Assembly (NCBI RefSeq): GCF_002261215.1
Contig: NZ_NEVS01000004.1
Coordinates: 4,749,374 to 4,813,373 of the forward strand
Origin: Bordetella genomosp. 11
GTDB taxonomy: Bacteria; Pseudomonadota; Gammaproteobacteria; Burkholderiales; Burkholderiaceae_B
Length of the DNA stretch: 64,000 nucleotides
Direction: 5' to 3'
In this document: piece by piece, positions 38,865 through 48,331 of the stretch
How positions within the stretch are numbered: the stretch's first letter is position 1
How the letters are laid out: every line of letters starts with the position of its first letter
Translations under genes and position numbers: made by a program
Notes under the pieces: generated by a model
What the model saw: the letters and a program-made list of their open reading frames with translations, nothing else
Databases searched by the model: none
What the model was told of the DNA's origin: nothing

Positions 38865-38985
38865 CCCACCCCCGAAGCGCTGCCGCGCTTCCCCCTCAAG
38901 GGGGCGACGCCGGCGGACCGGAAGGAAAGCCCACCCCCAAGCGCTTCGCGCTACCCCCTTCGAGGGGGCGACGCTGGCGGACCGG
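38865..38985. repeat. tandem pair of a ~56-bp GC-rich intergenic repeat
   Basis: Two near-identical units lie at 38865-38921 and 38930-38985. Each begins CCCACCCCC, contains AAGCGC...GCGC and CCCC...GGGG dyads, and ends in GGCGGACCGG. Each unit can form two GC-rich hairpins. They follow the last gene of an operon and look like a dispersed REP-like element of the genome; only two copies can be seen here. Confidence 0.75.
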
Positions 38986-39127
38986 CGAAGCCGGATCCGC
39001 GGCGTCCCGGTTGGAGCGCATCTGTTTTTTGCGCGGGACGTTGGGGATTGAAGGATTCATCTCTTAAGTGATTCAGACTTGTCCGGTTGGCTTCACCCCT
39101 TTTTTCAGGGGTTGCGGCACGGATTCC

Positions 39128-39517
39128 CTATTGGCTGGACGCGGCTTCCTGGATGCGGGGGAGGTTGATTTCGATCCAGTCGGCGAGCAGGCGGACTTTT
39201 TCCGCGCATTCGCGGCCCAGAGGGGTCAGGCGGTATTCGACGTGCGGCGGCACGACCTCGAACGCCTTGCGGGCGACGAGGCCGTCCGCTTCCAGCCATT
39301 GCAAGGTCTGCGCCAGCATGCGTTCGCTGACGCCGCCGATCGCGCGCCGGAGTTCGCTGAAGCGGTGCATGCGTTGTTCGAGCGCGATAAGGACCAGGAC
39401 GCCCCAGCGGCTGGTGACGTGCTTCAGCACCTCGCGCGATGGGCAATCCGCGACCATCAGGTCGCCGCGGGCGAGGCGGTCGGAAAGAGAGGCGGTGCGG
39501 GGCGTGGGAGTGTCCAT
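39128..39517 (-). CDS. HxlR-family transcriptional regulator
   Basis: The 129-aa product starts MDTPTPRTASLSDRLARGDL. It contains the HxlR core CPSREVLKHVTSRWGVLVLI and LRRAIGGVSERMLAQTLQWL (winged HTH). Members often respond to quinones or aldehydes through a cysteine near the N-terminus; C27 (ADCPS) is in that position. It diverges from an NmrA-type oxidoreductase, with a perfect dyad between them. The ATG at 39517 was preferred because the longer frame runs through that dyad. Confidence 0.9.
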   Translation of the reverse strand: MDTPTPRTASLSDRLARGDLMVADCPSREVLKHVTSRWGVLVLIALEQRMHRFSELRRAIGGVSERMLAQTLQWLEADGLVARKAFEVVPPHVEYRLTPLGRECAEKVRLLADWIEINLPRIQEAASSQ

Positions 39518-39535
39518 ACTTACGTCCGTGTGCGT

Positions 39536-39552
39536 ACTTACGAAAAGTAAGT
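39536..39552. promoter_or_regulatory. candidate HxlR operator
   Basis: A perfect inverted repeat (ACTTAC, spacer GAAAA, GTAAGT) lies between the divergent genes. A further direct copy of TACTTACG lies at about 39517-39524. The sites cover the likely promoters of both genes. Confidence 0.6.
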
Positions 39553-39597
39553 AATACCTGTAGATTGGCTCCGTCGTCAATTCGAACGGAGTCCATC

Positions 39598-40443
39598 ATG
39601 ACCATCGCCATTACCGGCGCCACCGGCCAACTGGGCCGGCTGGTCGTCCGGGAGCTGCTGCGTACCGTCCCCGCGGGGGATCTGCTGGCGCTTGCGCGCT
39701 CTCCGGAAAAAGCCGGCGATATGGGCATCGCCGCGCGCCAGGCCGATTACGGCCAACCCGGGACCTTGCAGGCCGCCTTGGCGGGTGTGCATACCCTGCT
39801 GCTGATCTCGTCCAATGAAATCGGACAGCGCGTCACACAGCACCGCAACGTGGTGGAGGCCGCCCGGCATGCGGGCGTCAAGCGCATCGTCTATACGAGC
39901 CTGCTGCACGCCGACACATCGCCGCTGAGCCTGGCGCCGGAGCACCTGGAAACCGAGCACGCCATCAAGGCATCCGGGATGGCTTACACGCTGCTGCGCA
40001 ACGGCTGGTACGTCGAGAACCATACCGGCGCGATTCCAGGAGCACTATCCACCGGCCTGCTTCTGGGCAGCGCCGGAGACGGCAGGTTCTCGGCCGCGGC
40101 GCGCGCCGATTACGCGGCGGCGGCCGCCGCCGTGCTGACCGGCGATGGCCACGAGAACAGGACATACGAACTTGCCGCGGACACCTCGTATACGCATGCG
40201 CAGTTCGCCGCCGAGGTGTCGCGCCAGACCGGCAAGCCGGTGGCCTACAAGGACGTGCCGCAGGCCGAGTATGCGCAAGCCCTGGCCGACGCGGGTGTGC
40301 CGGCTCCCATCGCCCAGGCAATCGCCAGCTGGGATGCCGCCGCGTCGCGCGATGTCCTGTTCGACGATGGCCGCGAACTGTCGCGATTGATCGGGCGTCC
40401 CACGACTCCCCTGGATGCCGTGATCGCCCAGGCCCTGGCCTAA
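39598..40443 (+). CDS. NAD(P)-binding NmrA/QorB-type oxidoreductase
   Basis: The 281-aa product starts MTIAITGATGQLGRLVVREL. The glycine-rich NADP motif GATGQLG is at residues 7-13. LLISSNEIGQR and the absence of a YxxxK pair place it with the atypical SDR group that includes E. coli QorB (NADPH:quinone reductase). Pairing with a divergent HxlR regulator, as in qorB-ytfH, supports a quinone or electrophile stress role. Confidence 0.9.
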   Translation: MTIAITGATGQLGRLVVRELLRTVPAGDLLALARSPEKAGDMGIAARQADYGQPGTLQAALAGVHTLLLISSNEIGQRVTQHRNVVEAARHAGVKRIVYTSLLHADTSPLSLAPEHLETEHAIKASGMAYTLLRNGWYVENHTGAIPGALSTGLLLGSAGDGRFSAAARADYAAAAAAVLTGDGHENRTYELAADTSYTHAQFAAEVSRQTGKPVAYKDVPQAEYAQALADAGVPAPIAQAIASWDAAASRDVLFDDGRELSRLIGRPTTPLDAVIAQALA

Positions 40444-41598
40444 TCAATCGCGGGCGGGTCGTTGCGGGAACGCGCGCTCGAACACGCCTTCGGCGATGCG
40501 GTTCTTCAGGATCTCGATCGAGCCGCCCGCGATCATCCAGCCACGGCAGCGCCGCACGCAGTATTCGACAAGCGATTCCCGGCTGTAACCCATGCCGCCC
40601 AGCACTTGCAGTGCCTCGTTGGCCACGTCGAAGCCCGCCTGGTTGCAATAGGCCTTGGCGATGGCCGTTTCCGTCGCCGAAGGGAAGCCGGTGTCGGCGT
40701 TGGAGGCGGCACGGTACAGCAGCAGCTGGCCGGCATCCAGCTTGATGCGCATGTCCGCGAATTTCCATTGCAGTCCCTGGAATTCGCACAGCAGGCGGCC
40801 GAACTGCTTGCGCTGCAGGGCCCAGCCGCGCGCCTCTTCATACGCGTAGCGGCCCAGCGCGAGCGAGCGCGCGGTGTTGCCGATGCGTTCGACGTTGAAG
40901 CCGGCGATCTGCTTCTTGAAGCCGCCCTCGCCCAGCACGACCATATCGTTCGGCACGAAGACGTTGTCGAAGAAGATCTCGGCCCATTCCTCGCCCGACA
41001 TGAAGGACGAGCGCTTGCCCAGGCGCACGCCCGGCGACTTGGTGTCGATGAGGACGGAGCCTATGCCCTGCGTGCCGGGACCGAAGCGGACGTAGGCCAG
41101 GATGACGCTTGCATGCGGACCGTGGGTGGTGAATATTTTCGAGCCATTGATGCGCCAGCCTTCGCCGTCGCGCGTGGCGCTGGTTTTCAATTCGGTGACG
41201 GCCGAGCCGGCCTCCGGTTCCGTCATGCCGACCGAGATCAGCATGTCGCCGGCAAGCAGCGGGCGCAGGTATTTTTCCCGCTGGATGGCGTTGCCGTATT
41301 CGGCCAGGACGCGGATCGGGCCGAAGTTGCCGGCCTGCACGACGTCCGCGCTGCGCGGGCAGACGGAAGCCACGGTTTCGATGGCGATGACGGCATCCAT
41401 CAAGGAGCCGCCCACGCCGCCGTTCTCTTCGCTGATGGTGATGCCAAGCAAACCCTGCGCGGCCATCGAACGCGCGACGTCCCAGGGATAGTCGTTGGAG
41501 TGCGCACGTTCGCGCGCGCCGTCGCGCAGCTCCTTTTCCGCATAGCGGCGCACGGCGTCCTGGAAATCGCGTTGTTCGGGAGTCAGGTGGAAGTCCAT
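40444..41598 (-). CDS. acyl-CoA dehydrogenase family protein
   Basis: The 384-aa product starts MDFHLTPEQRDFQDAVRRYA. FAD and substrate regions are visible (MTEPEAGSAVTELKTSA; WRINGSKIFTTHG; QVLGGMGYSRESLVE). The C-terminal segment reads CRGWMIAGGSIEI, so the Glu of the common YEGT motif is replaced. The catalytic base must lie elsewhere or the enzyme may act on an unusual CoA ester. It is the last gene of a LysR-MmgE/PrpD-CoA ligase operon and abuts the NmrA gene on the opposite strand. Confidence 0.92.
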   Translation of the reverse strand: MDFHLTPEQRDFQDAVRRYAEKELRDGARERAHSNDYPWDVARSMAAQGLLGITISEENGGVGGSLMDAVIAIETVASVCPRSADVVQAGNFGPIRVLAEYGNAIQREKYLRPLLAGDMLISVGMTEPEAGSAVTELKTSATRDGEGWRINGSKIFTTHGPHASVILAYVRFGPGTQGIGSVLIDTKSPGVRLGKRSSFMSGEEWAEIFFDNVFVPNDMVVLGEGGFKKQIAGFNVERIGNTARSLALGRYAYEEARGWALQRKQFGRLLCEFQGLQWKFADMRIKLDAGQLLLYRAASNADTGFPSATETAIAKAYCNQAGFDVANEALQVLGGMGYSRESLVEYCVRRCRGWMIAGGSIEILKNRIAEGVFERAFPQRPARD

Positions 41599-41723
41599 GT
41601 TTATGTGTCCTTATGATGCGGCGGGCGCGCGGATGGCGCGCCCGCCTCGATGTGTCCGATCGGTCACGCGCGCATTTGCGGATTCGCGCATACGCGCCGC
41701 GCAAGCCGTTGCCCTACGCTTCG

Positions 41724-43829
41724 CTACTTGCGGGCGTCCTCTTCGATGCGCAGCAGGCCGTCCACCGCCACGACGCCGTCGGCGCGGACGAACAGCGGGT
41801 TGATCTCTGCCTCGGATACCGTCACGTCGCGTACCAGCGCCAGTCGCGAGAACGCCGCGATGGCGCGCGCCAGGGCGTCGCAGTCGCCGCGCGGCAGGCC
41901 GCGAAAGCCGCGTACCAGCCGCGTCGCGCGGACCTCCTCGATCATGGCGTGCGCCTCGTGTTCGCCGACCGGTGCCAGCCGGATCGCGAAGTCGGGGTTG
42001 AGTTCGGCGGCAATGCCGCCCGCGCCCAGTACCACCGTCGGCCCCACCAGCGGGTCCAGGCGATAGCCCAGGATCAGCTCCAGCAGCCGGCCTTCCATGG
42101 CTTGTACGAGGATGCCATCGATGGCGGCGTCCGGCATGTGCATGCGCACGTTGGCCAGCATGGCGGCGACCGCCTCGCGCAGTTGCGCATCGTCGCCGAT
42201 ACCCACGCGCACGGCGCCCGCATCGGTCTTGTGAGGCACGTCGCGCGACGAGACCTTGGCCACCACGGGATACGCGATGCCGTGCGCGGGCGTATCGGGC
42301 TGCACGAGGCGGCACGGTGCGACCGGAACGCCCAATGCCTGGAACACCTGGCCGGCTTCGAACTCCGTGAGGGCGCCCGAGCGGGGGATGCCGGCCGGCC
42401 AATCGAAGGGCTGGCGCGCGGCGTCCGGCGCGGTCGCGGGCCGGCGCTGGAACAGTACCGCCAGTGCATCGGCGCAGGCTTCCGGCGTGCGAAACGCCGC
42501 GATACCGTGTTGCCGCAGCAGCGCCAGCGATGCGGGCGCTTCCGGCGCCAGGAACGCCGCCATCGGCTTGGTGTCCGGCTTATCGGCCTGGACCAGCGGA
42601 TTGACCGCGAAATCGGGATGGAACTGCGCCGAGGAACCGATCACGCTAAGCACCGCGTCGCACCAGTCGGCCATCAGCAGCTGTTCCAGCAAGTCCTTGT
42701 ATTGGGCGGGGGTGGCCGCCAGCGTCAGGTCGATGACGGGGGTCTCGCGGATGCGCAATCCGCGGCCCGCCATATGAGCGACGAATGCGGGCGGTGGCGC
42801 GGCGGCGACCAGCCCGCGCATGCCGAGGTTATCGACCACGGTGGCGGCACCGCCACCGGTGGTGGTGATGACGGCCACGCGTGGCGCGGGGCTGCCCGAA
42901 GCGACGCGCGCGTCGCGATAGCGCGCGGCCAACGGCACGATCTCGAACAGCGTCTCCAGGTGATGTACCCGAAGCACGCCGTGCGCGCGGAAGAAGGCAT
43001 CCACCGCGGCATCGTTGCCCGCCATGGCGCCGGTATGCGATTGCGACAGGGCATCGCCTTGTTCGGAACGGCCCAGCTTGTAGGCCACGACGGGCTTGCC
43101 GGCCTCGCGCGCGCGGCGCAGCGCCGCCGCCAGCACCGCTGACTGGCGCAGCGTTTCGAGGAACAGCAGGATGACGCGCGTATTCGCATCGTCCACCAGG
43201 GCATCGACGACTTCGCCCACGGTAATGTCGCTTTCGTTGCCGACCGAAACCGAGCTGGCGAAGCCGAAGCCGCGCGCGGCGGCGCGCGACAGCAGCGACC
43301 CCATCATGGATCCGCTTTGCGAGACCATGCTGATGTCGCCGGCCACCAGGTCATCCGCCTCGAAGGCGGCGTTTACGGAAATGATTCCGCCCGTATGGAG
43401 ATTGGCGCTGCCTATGCTGTTGGGGCCCAGCAGCCGCACACCCAATTCATGGGCGCGCGCCACCAGGGCCTGCTGCCGCGCCATGCCTTGCGGGCCGGCT
43501 TCCGCGAAACCGTCGGAATAAATCGTGACCACGCGCGCGCCCACGGCGGGACATTGTTCCAGCACGGGCAGCACCTGGTCGCCCGGGATCATGACGAAGA
43601 CATGGTCCACCGGCTCGGGCAGGTCCGCCAGGGTCGGATAGGCGCGCTCGCCCATGATCTCGGCGCGGCCGGCGTTGATCGGATAGATGCGGCCGGCGTA
43701 GGCATGCTTGCGCATGAACCGCAGTGGCCGCGCGGTGTTCTTGCGGGCATCGCCGGAGGCGCCGACCAGCGCGATGGCGCGTGGGGCGAGCAGCGCCTGC
43801 CCCAGGGAGGATAAAGCGTTCGGTGGCAT
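41724..43829 (-). CDS. ADP-forming acyl-CoA synthetase (acetate-CoA ligase family)
   Basis: The 701-aa product starts MPPNALSSLGQALLAPRAIA. Domain order is CoA-binding Rossmann domain (VALVGASGDARKNT-like, about 15-125), succinyl-CoA-ligase-like domains with the phosphohistidine region SQSHTGAMAGND, and a C-terminal ATP-grasp domain (AGGIAAELNPDFAIRLAPVG). This single-chain form makes acyl-CoA from an organic acid, ATP and CoA. An upstream in-frame extension is not used. It lies 85 nt after the MmgE/PrpD gene. Confidence 0.92.
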   Translation of the reverse strand: MPPNALSSLGQALLAPRAIALVGASGDARKNTARPLRFMRKHAYAGRIYPINAGRAEIMGERAYPTLADLPEPVDHVFVMIPGDQVLPVLEQCPAVGARVVTIYSDGFAEAGPQGMARQQALVARAHELGVRLLGPNSIGSANLHTGGIISVNAAFEADDLVAGDISMVSQSGSMMGSLLSRAAARGFGFASSVSVGNESDITVGEVVDALVDDANTRVILLFLETLRQSAVLAAALRRAREAGKPVVAYKLGRSEQGDALSQSHTGAMAGNDAAVDAFFRAHGVLRVHHLETLFEIVPLAARYRDARVASGSPAPRVAVITTTGGGAATVVDNLGMRGLVAAAPPPAFVAHMAGRGLRIRETPVIDLTLAATPAQYKDLLEQLLMADWCDAVLSVIGSSAQFHPDFAVNPLVQADKPDTKPMAAFLAPEAPASLALLRQHGIAAFRTPEACADALAVLFQRRPATAPDAARQPFDWPAGIPRSGALTEFEAGQVFQALGVPVAPCRLVQPDTPAHGIAYPVVAKVSSRDVPHKTDAGAVRVGIGDDAQLREAVAAMLANVRMHMPDAAIDGILVQAMEGRLLELILGYRLDPLVGPTVVLGAGGIAAELNPDFAIRLAPVGEHEAHAMIEEVRATRLVRGFRGLPRGDCDALARAIAAFSRLALVRDVTVSEAEINPLFVRADGVVAVDGLLRIEEDARK

Positions 43830-43914
43830 GAGCTGATCCAGTGCTTGGGTGATCCAGTGCCTCGGCGATCCGGGGCAATACTTCGGCGACAGGGCGCGAC
43901 AGGCGGCGGCGCGT

Positions 43915-45285
43915 TCAGCCGGCGGGGCGATCCGACGCCAGTGCCAGATCGCTGACGTCGCGGGTATCCAGGCGCCAGACGGCCTCGCGCAATTCGCGCG
44001 CGCGGGATGCACCCAGCACGGGCCCGGCCAGCTCGTCGAACTTGTCGTTCAGGTCCGCATCCGATAGCGGCTCTTCCGGATCGCCCTTGCGATAGGGCGC
44101 GAAGTGCTCGTGGCGCGCGCCGTCGTCGGTCACGATGGCCACGCGTGCCGCGCGCATCGACGGGAAGCCGGCGGTCAGCTGGGGATCCTCGATGATGGTC
44201 ACCTTGCGCATCAGGGCGCGTGTATCGGCGTCGGCCAGCGCGTGCGGCTCGAACGCGGCCAGCCGCACGGAGCCCTGGCGCATCGCGTGCGCCAGTACAT
44301 ACGCCAGGCTGAAGCGTGCCTCGAATGCGCTGGAGGGGTCGGGATAGCCGGCCACGTCCAGGGCGGCGCGATAGGTTTTTACCTCGATGGCCTGCACGCG
44401 CTCGGGGCGCACGCCCTTCTCGCGCAGCGCGAGCGCGGCGTCGATGGCGGCGAAGGTGTGGCCGCAGCATCCGTGGTTCTTCTGCGTCATGCGGGTGATG
44501 TTGTAGCGCTCGCCCAGTCCGTCCAGCACGCTGTCCCAGCGGACGTCCGTGGCCAGGGCGGCGCCGAAGCCGACTTCCCCTTCCAGGATGTCCGCCACGC
44601 CGGTCACACCGTGCGCGGCGCCCTGCCCGGCCCGTACGCCGACCTCCGCCGCATGCCCGGCGTGCAATGCCTTGCTCATGGCATCGGAACGAAAAGCCTG
44701 TTGCAGGGCCGCGGCCATGGTGGCCGATGTCGCGATGGCGTGGCCCATGACGGCGCTTTTGCCGGGGGCCGCCAGCGCGGCCGCCGCGGCCGCCGCGCCC
44801 AGGGATCCGACCGTGCCGGTGGTGTGGAAGTAGCGGTAGTGGGACGGTTGCATCGCGGCGGCGATGCGCGTGGAGATCTCATACCCCACCACCACCGCAT
44901 TCAGCAGTTCGCGCCCGCTGGCGCGTTGGTGTTCGGCCATGGCCAGCGCCGCGGCGATCACCGGGCATCCGGGGTGGTAGGCGCCGTCACGGAAGATGTC
45001 ATCGAATTCCGGGGCGTGCGAGGCGCTGCCGTTGATCCAGGCGGCGGTGGCCGGAAAGGCGGTGGTGCCGTTGCCCGGCAGGCTGGACCGGCCCACGCCT
45101 AGTTCCTCCGCATGCGCGGCCACCAGCTCCCGGCACGGCGAAATGCGGGTTCCGGGATACAGCGCGGACAGCCAATCCAGAACGGCGCGCTTGGCGTAGT
45201 GCAGGACTTCGTCGGGAAGGCTGGCGAGGGTGTCGCGCGCGCCATAGGCGGACAGCGATTCGAGCAGCATGGGCGTCTCCGGCAT
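43915..45285 (-). CDS. MmgE/PrpD family protein
   Basis: The 456-aa product starts MPETPMLLESLSAYGARDTL. It has the all-helical N-terminal domain with ATAAWINGSASHAPEFDDIF and DGAYHPGCPVIAAALA, then MTQKNHGCCGHTFAAIDAAL (conserved in the family). Known members include 2-methylcitrate dehydratase, cis-aconitate decarboxylase and iminodisuccinate epimerase, so it probably acts on a polycarboxylate. With an acyl-CoA synthetase and an acyl-CoA dehydrogenase it suggests a catabolic route for an organic acid. The substrate cannot be named. Confidence 0.9.
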   Translation of the reverse strand: MPETPMLLESLSAYGARDTLASLPDEVLHYAKRAVLDWLSALYPGTRISPCRELVAAHAEELGVGRSSLPGNGTTAFPATAAWINGSASHAPEFDDIFRDGAYHPGCPVIAAALAMAEHQRASGRELLNAVVVGYEISTRIAAAMQPSHYRYFHTTGTVGSLGAAAAAAALAAPGKSAVMGHAIATSATMAAALQQAFRSDAMSKALHAGHAAEVGVRAGQGAAHGVTGVADILEGEVGFGAALATDVRWDSVLDGLGERYNITRMTQKNHGCCGHTFAAIDAALALREKGVRPERVQAIEVKTYRAALDVAGYPDPSSAFEARFSLAYVLAHAMRQGSVRLAAFEPHALADADTRALMRKVTIIEDPQLTAGFPSMRAARVAIVTDDGARHEHFAPYRKGDPEEPLSDADLNDKFDELAGPVLGASRARELREAVWRLDTRDVSDLALASDRPAG

Positions 45286-45372
45286 ATCGCGGCGCGGTTG
45301 CGCGCCGCTCTTGTAGCCTTCACTCTAGCCCGCCATGCCCCCGCGCGGTTTGAAAAAAAGGCAAACCACCGA

Positions 45373-46266
45373 TCACCGATCCGGCAAGCGCAGCGCGGCC
45401 AGCAGGTCCGCCACCAGGGGGCGCATGTCCGCGGCGTCGCGTACGCAAATGTGGAAATGCCGCTCGGCCCAGGGGTCTTCCAGGTGGATCAGCGCCAGTC
45501 CCATGTCGGCCAGGTAGTTGCGCGCGATGCCTTCGGGCACGACGGCGATTCCCAACCCCTCGCGGATCATGCGGCAACGCGTCTCGAAATTCGCCACCTG
45601 CAGTTTGACCTTGGGCGGACGCGACAGGCTCGTCCCGACGTAGTCCAGGAACTGGTCCAGCGAGTGGCGTGGAAAATAGCCGAGCAGGTCGTAATCCAGC
45701 GCGTCTTCCAGGCGCAGGGATGCGCGCGCGGTCAGCGGGTGGCCGAGCGGCACGACCAGGCCGACACGGTCGCGCCGGAAGGAAAAGGACGAGACGCCGG
45801 CGGCGGGGCGCGCGGCGTGATAGATGCCGATATCGACCGCGCCCTCCGCGACCATGCGCGGGATGTCGTAGCTATGGGCTTCCAGCACGTCCACCGCGAC
45901 CTTATCGCGTCCCGCCAGGAAGCGGGCCATGGGCGCGGGAAGGAATTGAAGCAGGGTGGAGGGGTTGGCGGCCAGCCGGATCTTGGCCTGGCCGTCGGCG
46001 GAATAGCTGTCGATGGCCTCTTCCGCCAGCTGGACACTGCGCAGGATGGCCTTGGCTCGCTGGTAGAGCAGCACGCCGGCGGGGGTGGGTTCCACCCCGC
46101 GCCCATGGCGATGCAGCAGCGTGCGTTCGAGATGGCGTTCGAGGTCGGCGATGCGCCGGCTGGCGGCCGAGGTGACGACGTTTTCGCGTTCGGCCGCCTT
46201 GGAAAGGCTTTTTTCCTCTACGGCGGCGACGAAGATTTCAAGCGCGGGGACGTCGAGTTTTTTCAT
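45373..46266 (-). CDS. LysR-family transcriptional regulator
   Basis: The 297-aa product starts MKKLDVPALEIFVAAVEEKS. The N-terminal HTH (SLSKAAERENVVTSAASRRI) and the LysR substrate-binding domain are complete. It lies 87 nt upstream of the MmgE/PrpD gene in the same direction, so it may be cotranscribed with the genes it controls, rather than divergent as is usual for LysR. Confidence 0.92.
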   Translation of the reverse strand: MKKLDVPALEIFVAAVEEKSLSKAAERENVVTSAASRRIADLERHLERTLLHRHGRGVEPTPAGVLLYQRAKAILRSVQLAEEAIDSYSADGQAKIRLAANPSTLLQFLPAPMARFLAGRDKVAVDVLEAHSYDIPRMVAEGAVDIGIYHAARPAAGVSSFSFRRDRVGLVVPLGHPLTARASLRLEDALDYDLLGYFPRHSLDQFLDYVGTSLSRPPKVKLQVANFETRCRMIREGLGIAVVPEGIARNYLADMGLALIHLEDPWAERHFHICVRDAADMRPLVADLLAALRLPDR

Positions 46267-46288
46267 GGTCGACCGTCCCCGGGCTTCG

Positions 46289-47989
46289 TCAGTGCTTGGC
46301 GGTCTCGGTGCGCAGCTTGCGGGTGATGTACCACTGCTGCAGGATGGACAGCGTGTTGTTGACGCACCAGTACAGCACCAGGCCGGCCGGGAACATGAAC
46401 ATCATGCCGCCGAACACCAGGGGCATGACCATCATCACCTTGGCCTGCACGGGATCCGGCGGCGTGGGGTTCAGCTTGATCTGCAGGAACATGGTGGCCA
46501 TCATGATCGCCGGCAGGATGAAGTACGGATCGTGGACCGAGAGGTCATGGACCCAGCCCAGCCAGGGCGCGCCGCGCATTTCCACGCTGGCCAGCAGCAC
46601 CCAGTACAGCGAAATGAACACGGGGATCTGTACCACCATCGGCAGGCAGCCGCCCAGCGGATTGATCTTTTCGGTCCGGTACATCTCCATCATGGCGGCG
46701 TTCAGCTTCTGCTTGTCGTCGCCGTACTTTTCCTTCAGGGCCTGCAGCCGCGGCGTGACCTGCTTCATGCGGGCCATCGAACGATAGCTCGTCGCCGCCA
46801 GCGGGTAGAACAGCAGCTTGATCAGGACCGTCAGCGCGACGATGGTCCAGCCCCAGTTGCCCAGGATGGAATGCAACCAGGTCATCAGCGAGAACAGCGG
46901 CTTGGCGATGATGGTCAGCCAACCGTAGTCGACCACCAGTTCCAGGCCGGGCGCCAGGGCCGCCATGGCCTTCTGGTCCTGCGGGCCGACCCAAAGATGC
47001 GCGTCGACGCTGGCCGATGCGCCGGGCGCGATGTCGCCCACGGCTTCGATGGTGCGCGCGGCGTACAGGTTGTCGCGCACCTGCAGCAGCTCGTTGGTGC
47101 GCGTTTTGCCCTGGGGCGGAATCCACGCCGTGGCGAAGTAGTGCTGCACCACCGCGATCCAGCCGTTGTCGGCCTGCTTGATGTAGCTGGCCTTCTTCTT
47201 CTCGATATCGGCGAACGTGGCCTTCTGGAATTTCTCCTGGTCCGAATACACCGCCATGCCGGTGAAGGTGTGATAGAAGCTGGACGTGTCGGGAGGATTG
47301 TTGCCGTCGCGCTGCAGCTGCAGGTACAGCGACGGACGTTCCGGGTTGGCGCTGGTGTTCGTCATGTCATGGCGAACGTCGATGTCGTAGCGGCCACGAT
47401 GAAGCGTGTAGGTCTTGGTGACCTTCATGCCGCCCGAATCGGCCTCGAACACGACGTTCAGCGTATCGCCGGTCATGCTGCGTTCGGAGGACACCATGCG
47501 GAAAGGCGTCTGGTGCGTCGGGAAGCCGGGCTGGCCCGCGGCCCCCACCACGCCGGACTGCACGACATATTGCAGGTCGGGCGAGTCGTCCAGGAGCACC
47601 GTGGGCTGGTCGCCGCGGTTGGCGTCCGGGTACTTCAGCAGCACGGCCTTGACGAGCTGCGCGCCCGTGGTGTCGAAGGTCAGGCGCAGCACGTCGGTGG
47701 TGACGACGACTTTCTGCGAATCCGCCTGCGCCTTGGCCGCGGCCGGGGGCACCCCGCCCGGGGTCGCGGATGCCGGCTGGCCGGCGGCCGGTACGCTGGG
47801 GATCGTGGAGCTGGCGCCGGGCTGTCCCGCGTCCGGAGTGGCGGCGGGTTTGGCGGACTGCTGGGCCGTCGGGGCGGCCGGCTGCATGCCGAACAGCGAC
47901 GGTTTTCCGTTATGGACTTGCCAGTTGTTCCACAGGAGCAACAGCGAGAAAGAAAAAATCATCCAGAGGATGGTTCGTCGGATATCCAT
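46289..47989 (-). CDS. yidC: membrane protein insertase YidC
   Basis: The 566-aa product starts MDIRRTILWMIFSFSLLLLW (first transmembrane helix). It has a long periplasmic beta-supersandwich domain (about 60-340) and the conserved core of five helices (MTWLHSILGNWGWTIVALTV; KINPLGGCLPMVVQIPVFIS). YidC inserts and folds inner-membrane proteins alone or with SecYEG. The length is typical for Gram-negative YidC. It follows yidD by 48 nt. Confidence 0.97.
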   Translation of the reverse strand: MDIRRTILWMIFSFSLLLLWNNWQVHNGKPSLFGMQPAAPTAQQSAKPAATPDAGQPGASSTIPSVPAAGQPASATPGGVPPAAAKAQADSQKVVVTTDVLRLTFDTTGAQLVKAVLLKYPDANRGDQPTVLLDDSPDLQYVVQSGVVGAAGQPGFPTHQTPFRMVSSERSMTGDTLNVVFEADSGGMKVTKTYTLHRGRYDIDVRHDMTNTSANPERPSLYLQLQRDGNNPPDTSSFYHTFTGMAVYSDQEKFQKATFADIEKKKASYIKQADNGWIAVVQHYFATAWIPPQGKTRTNELLQVRDNLYAARTIEAVGDIAPGASASVDAHLWVGPQDQKAMAALAPGLELVVDYGWLTIIAKPLFSLMTWLHSILGNWGWTIVALTVLIKLLFYPLAATSYRSMARMKQVTPRLQALKEKYGDDKQKLNAAMMEMYRTEKINPLGGCLPMVVQIPVFISLYWVLLASVEMRGAPWLGWVHDLSVHDPYFILPAIMMATMFLQIKLNPTPPDPVQAKVMMVMPLVFGGMMFMFPAGLVLYWCVNNTLSILQQWYITRKLRTETAKH

Positions 47990-48037
47990 GGTGCCTACAA
48001 GGTGAAAGCGGGACCGGCAAAGCCCGCCAGTTTAGCG

Positions 48038-48322
48038 TCAATCCTGCCGGGCGCGGTGGCCGTGACCGCAATGGCAAGGGCCGCCGGACCGCGGCGCGTC
48101 GGGGACGGGATCCACCCCGCCAGGGCCCCAGGGATGGCAGCGTCCGATTCGCCGGACCGCCAGCCACAGACCGTGTAACGGCCCGTGAGTTTCAATGGCT
48201 TCGATGGCGTAGGCCGAACAACTGGGCGTGAATCGGCACTGCCGTCCCACCCATGGGCTTAAAAAGAACCGGTAGAACCGGATGGGGGCGATCAGCAGAG
48301 CCTGGATGATGGACGTGCTCAT
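48038..48322 (-). CDS. yidD: membrane protein insertion efficiency factor YidD
   Basis: The 94-aa product starts [20 protein letters not shown] and has the family core [20 protein letters not shown] and [18 protein letters not shown]. YidD is a small membrane-associated protein that aids insertion through YidC. It starts 9 nt after the rnpA stop and precedes yidC, the conserved order. Confidence 0.95.
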   Translation of the reverse strand: MSTSIIQALLIAPIRFYRFFLSPWVGRQCRFTPSCSAYAIEAIETHGPLHGLWLAVRRIGRCHPWGPGGVDPVPDAPRSGGPCHCGHGHRARQD

Positions 48323-48331
48323 GCGACACCT

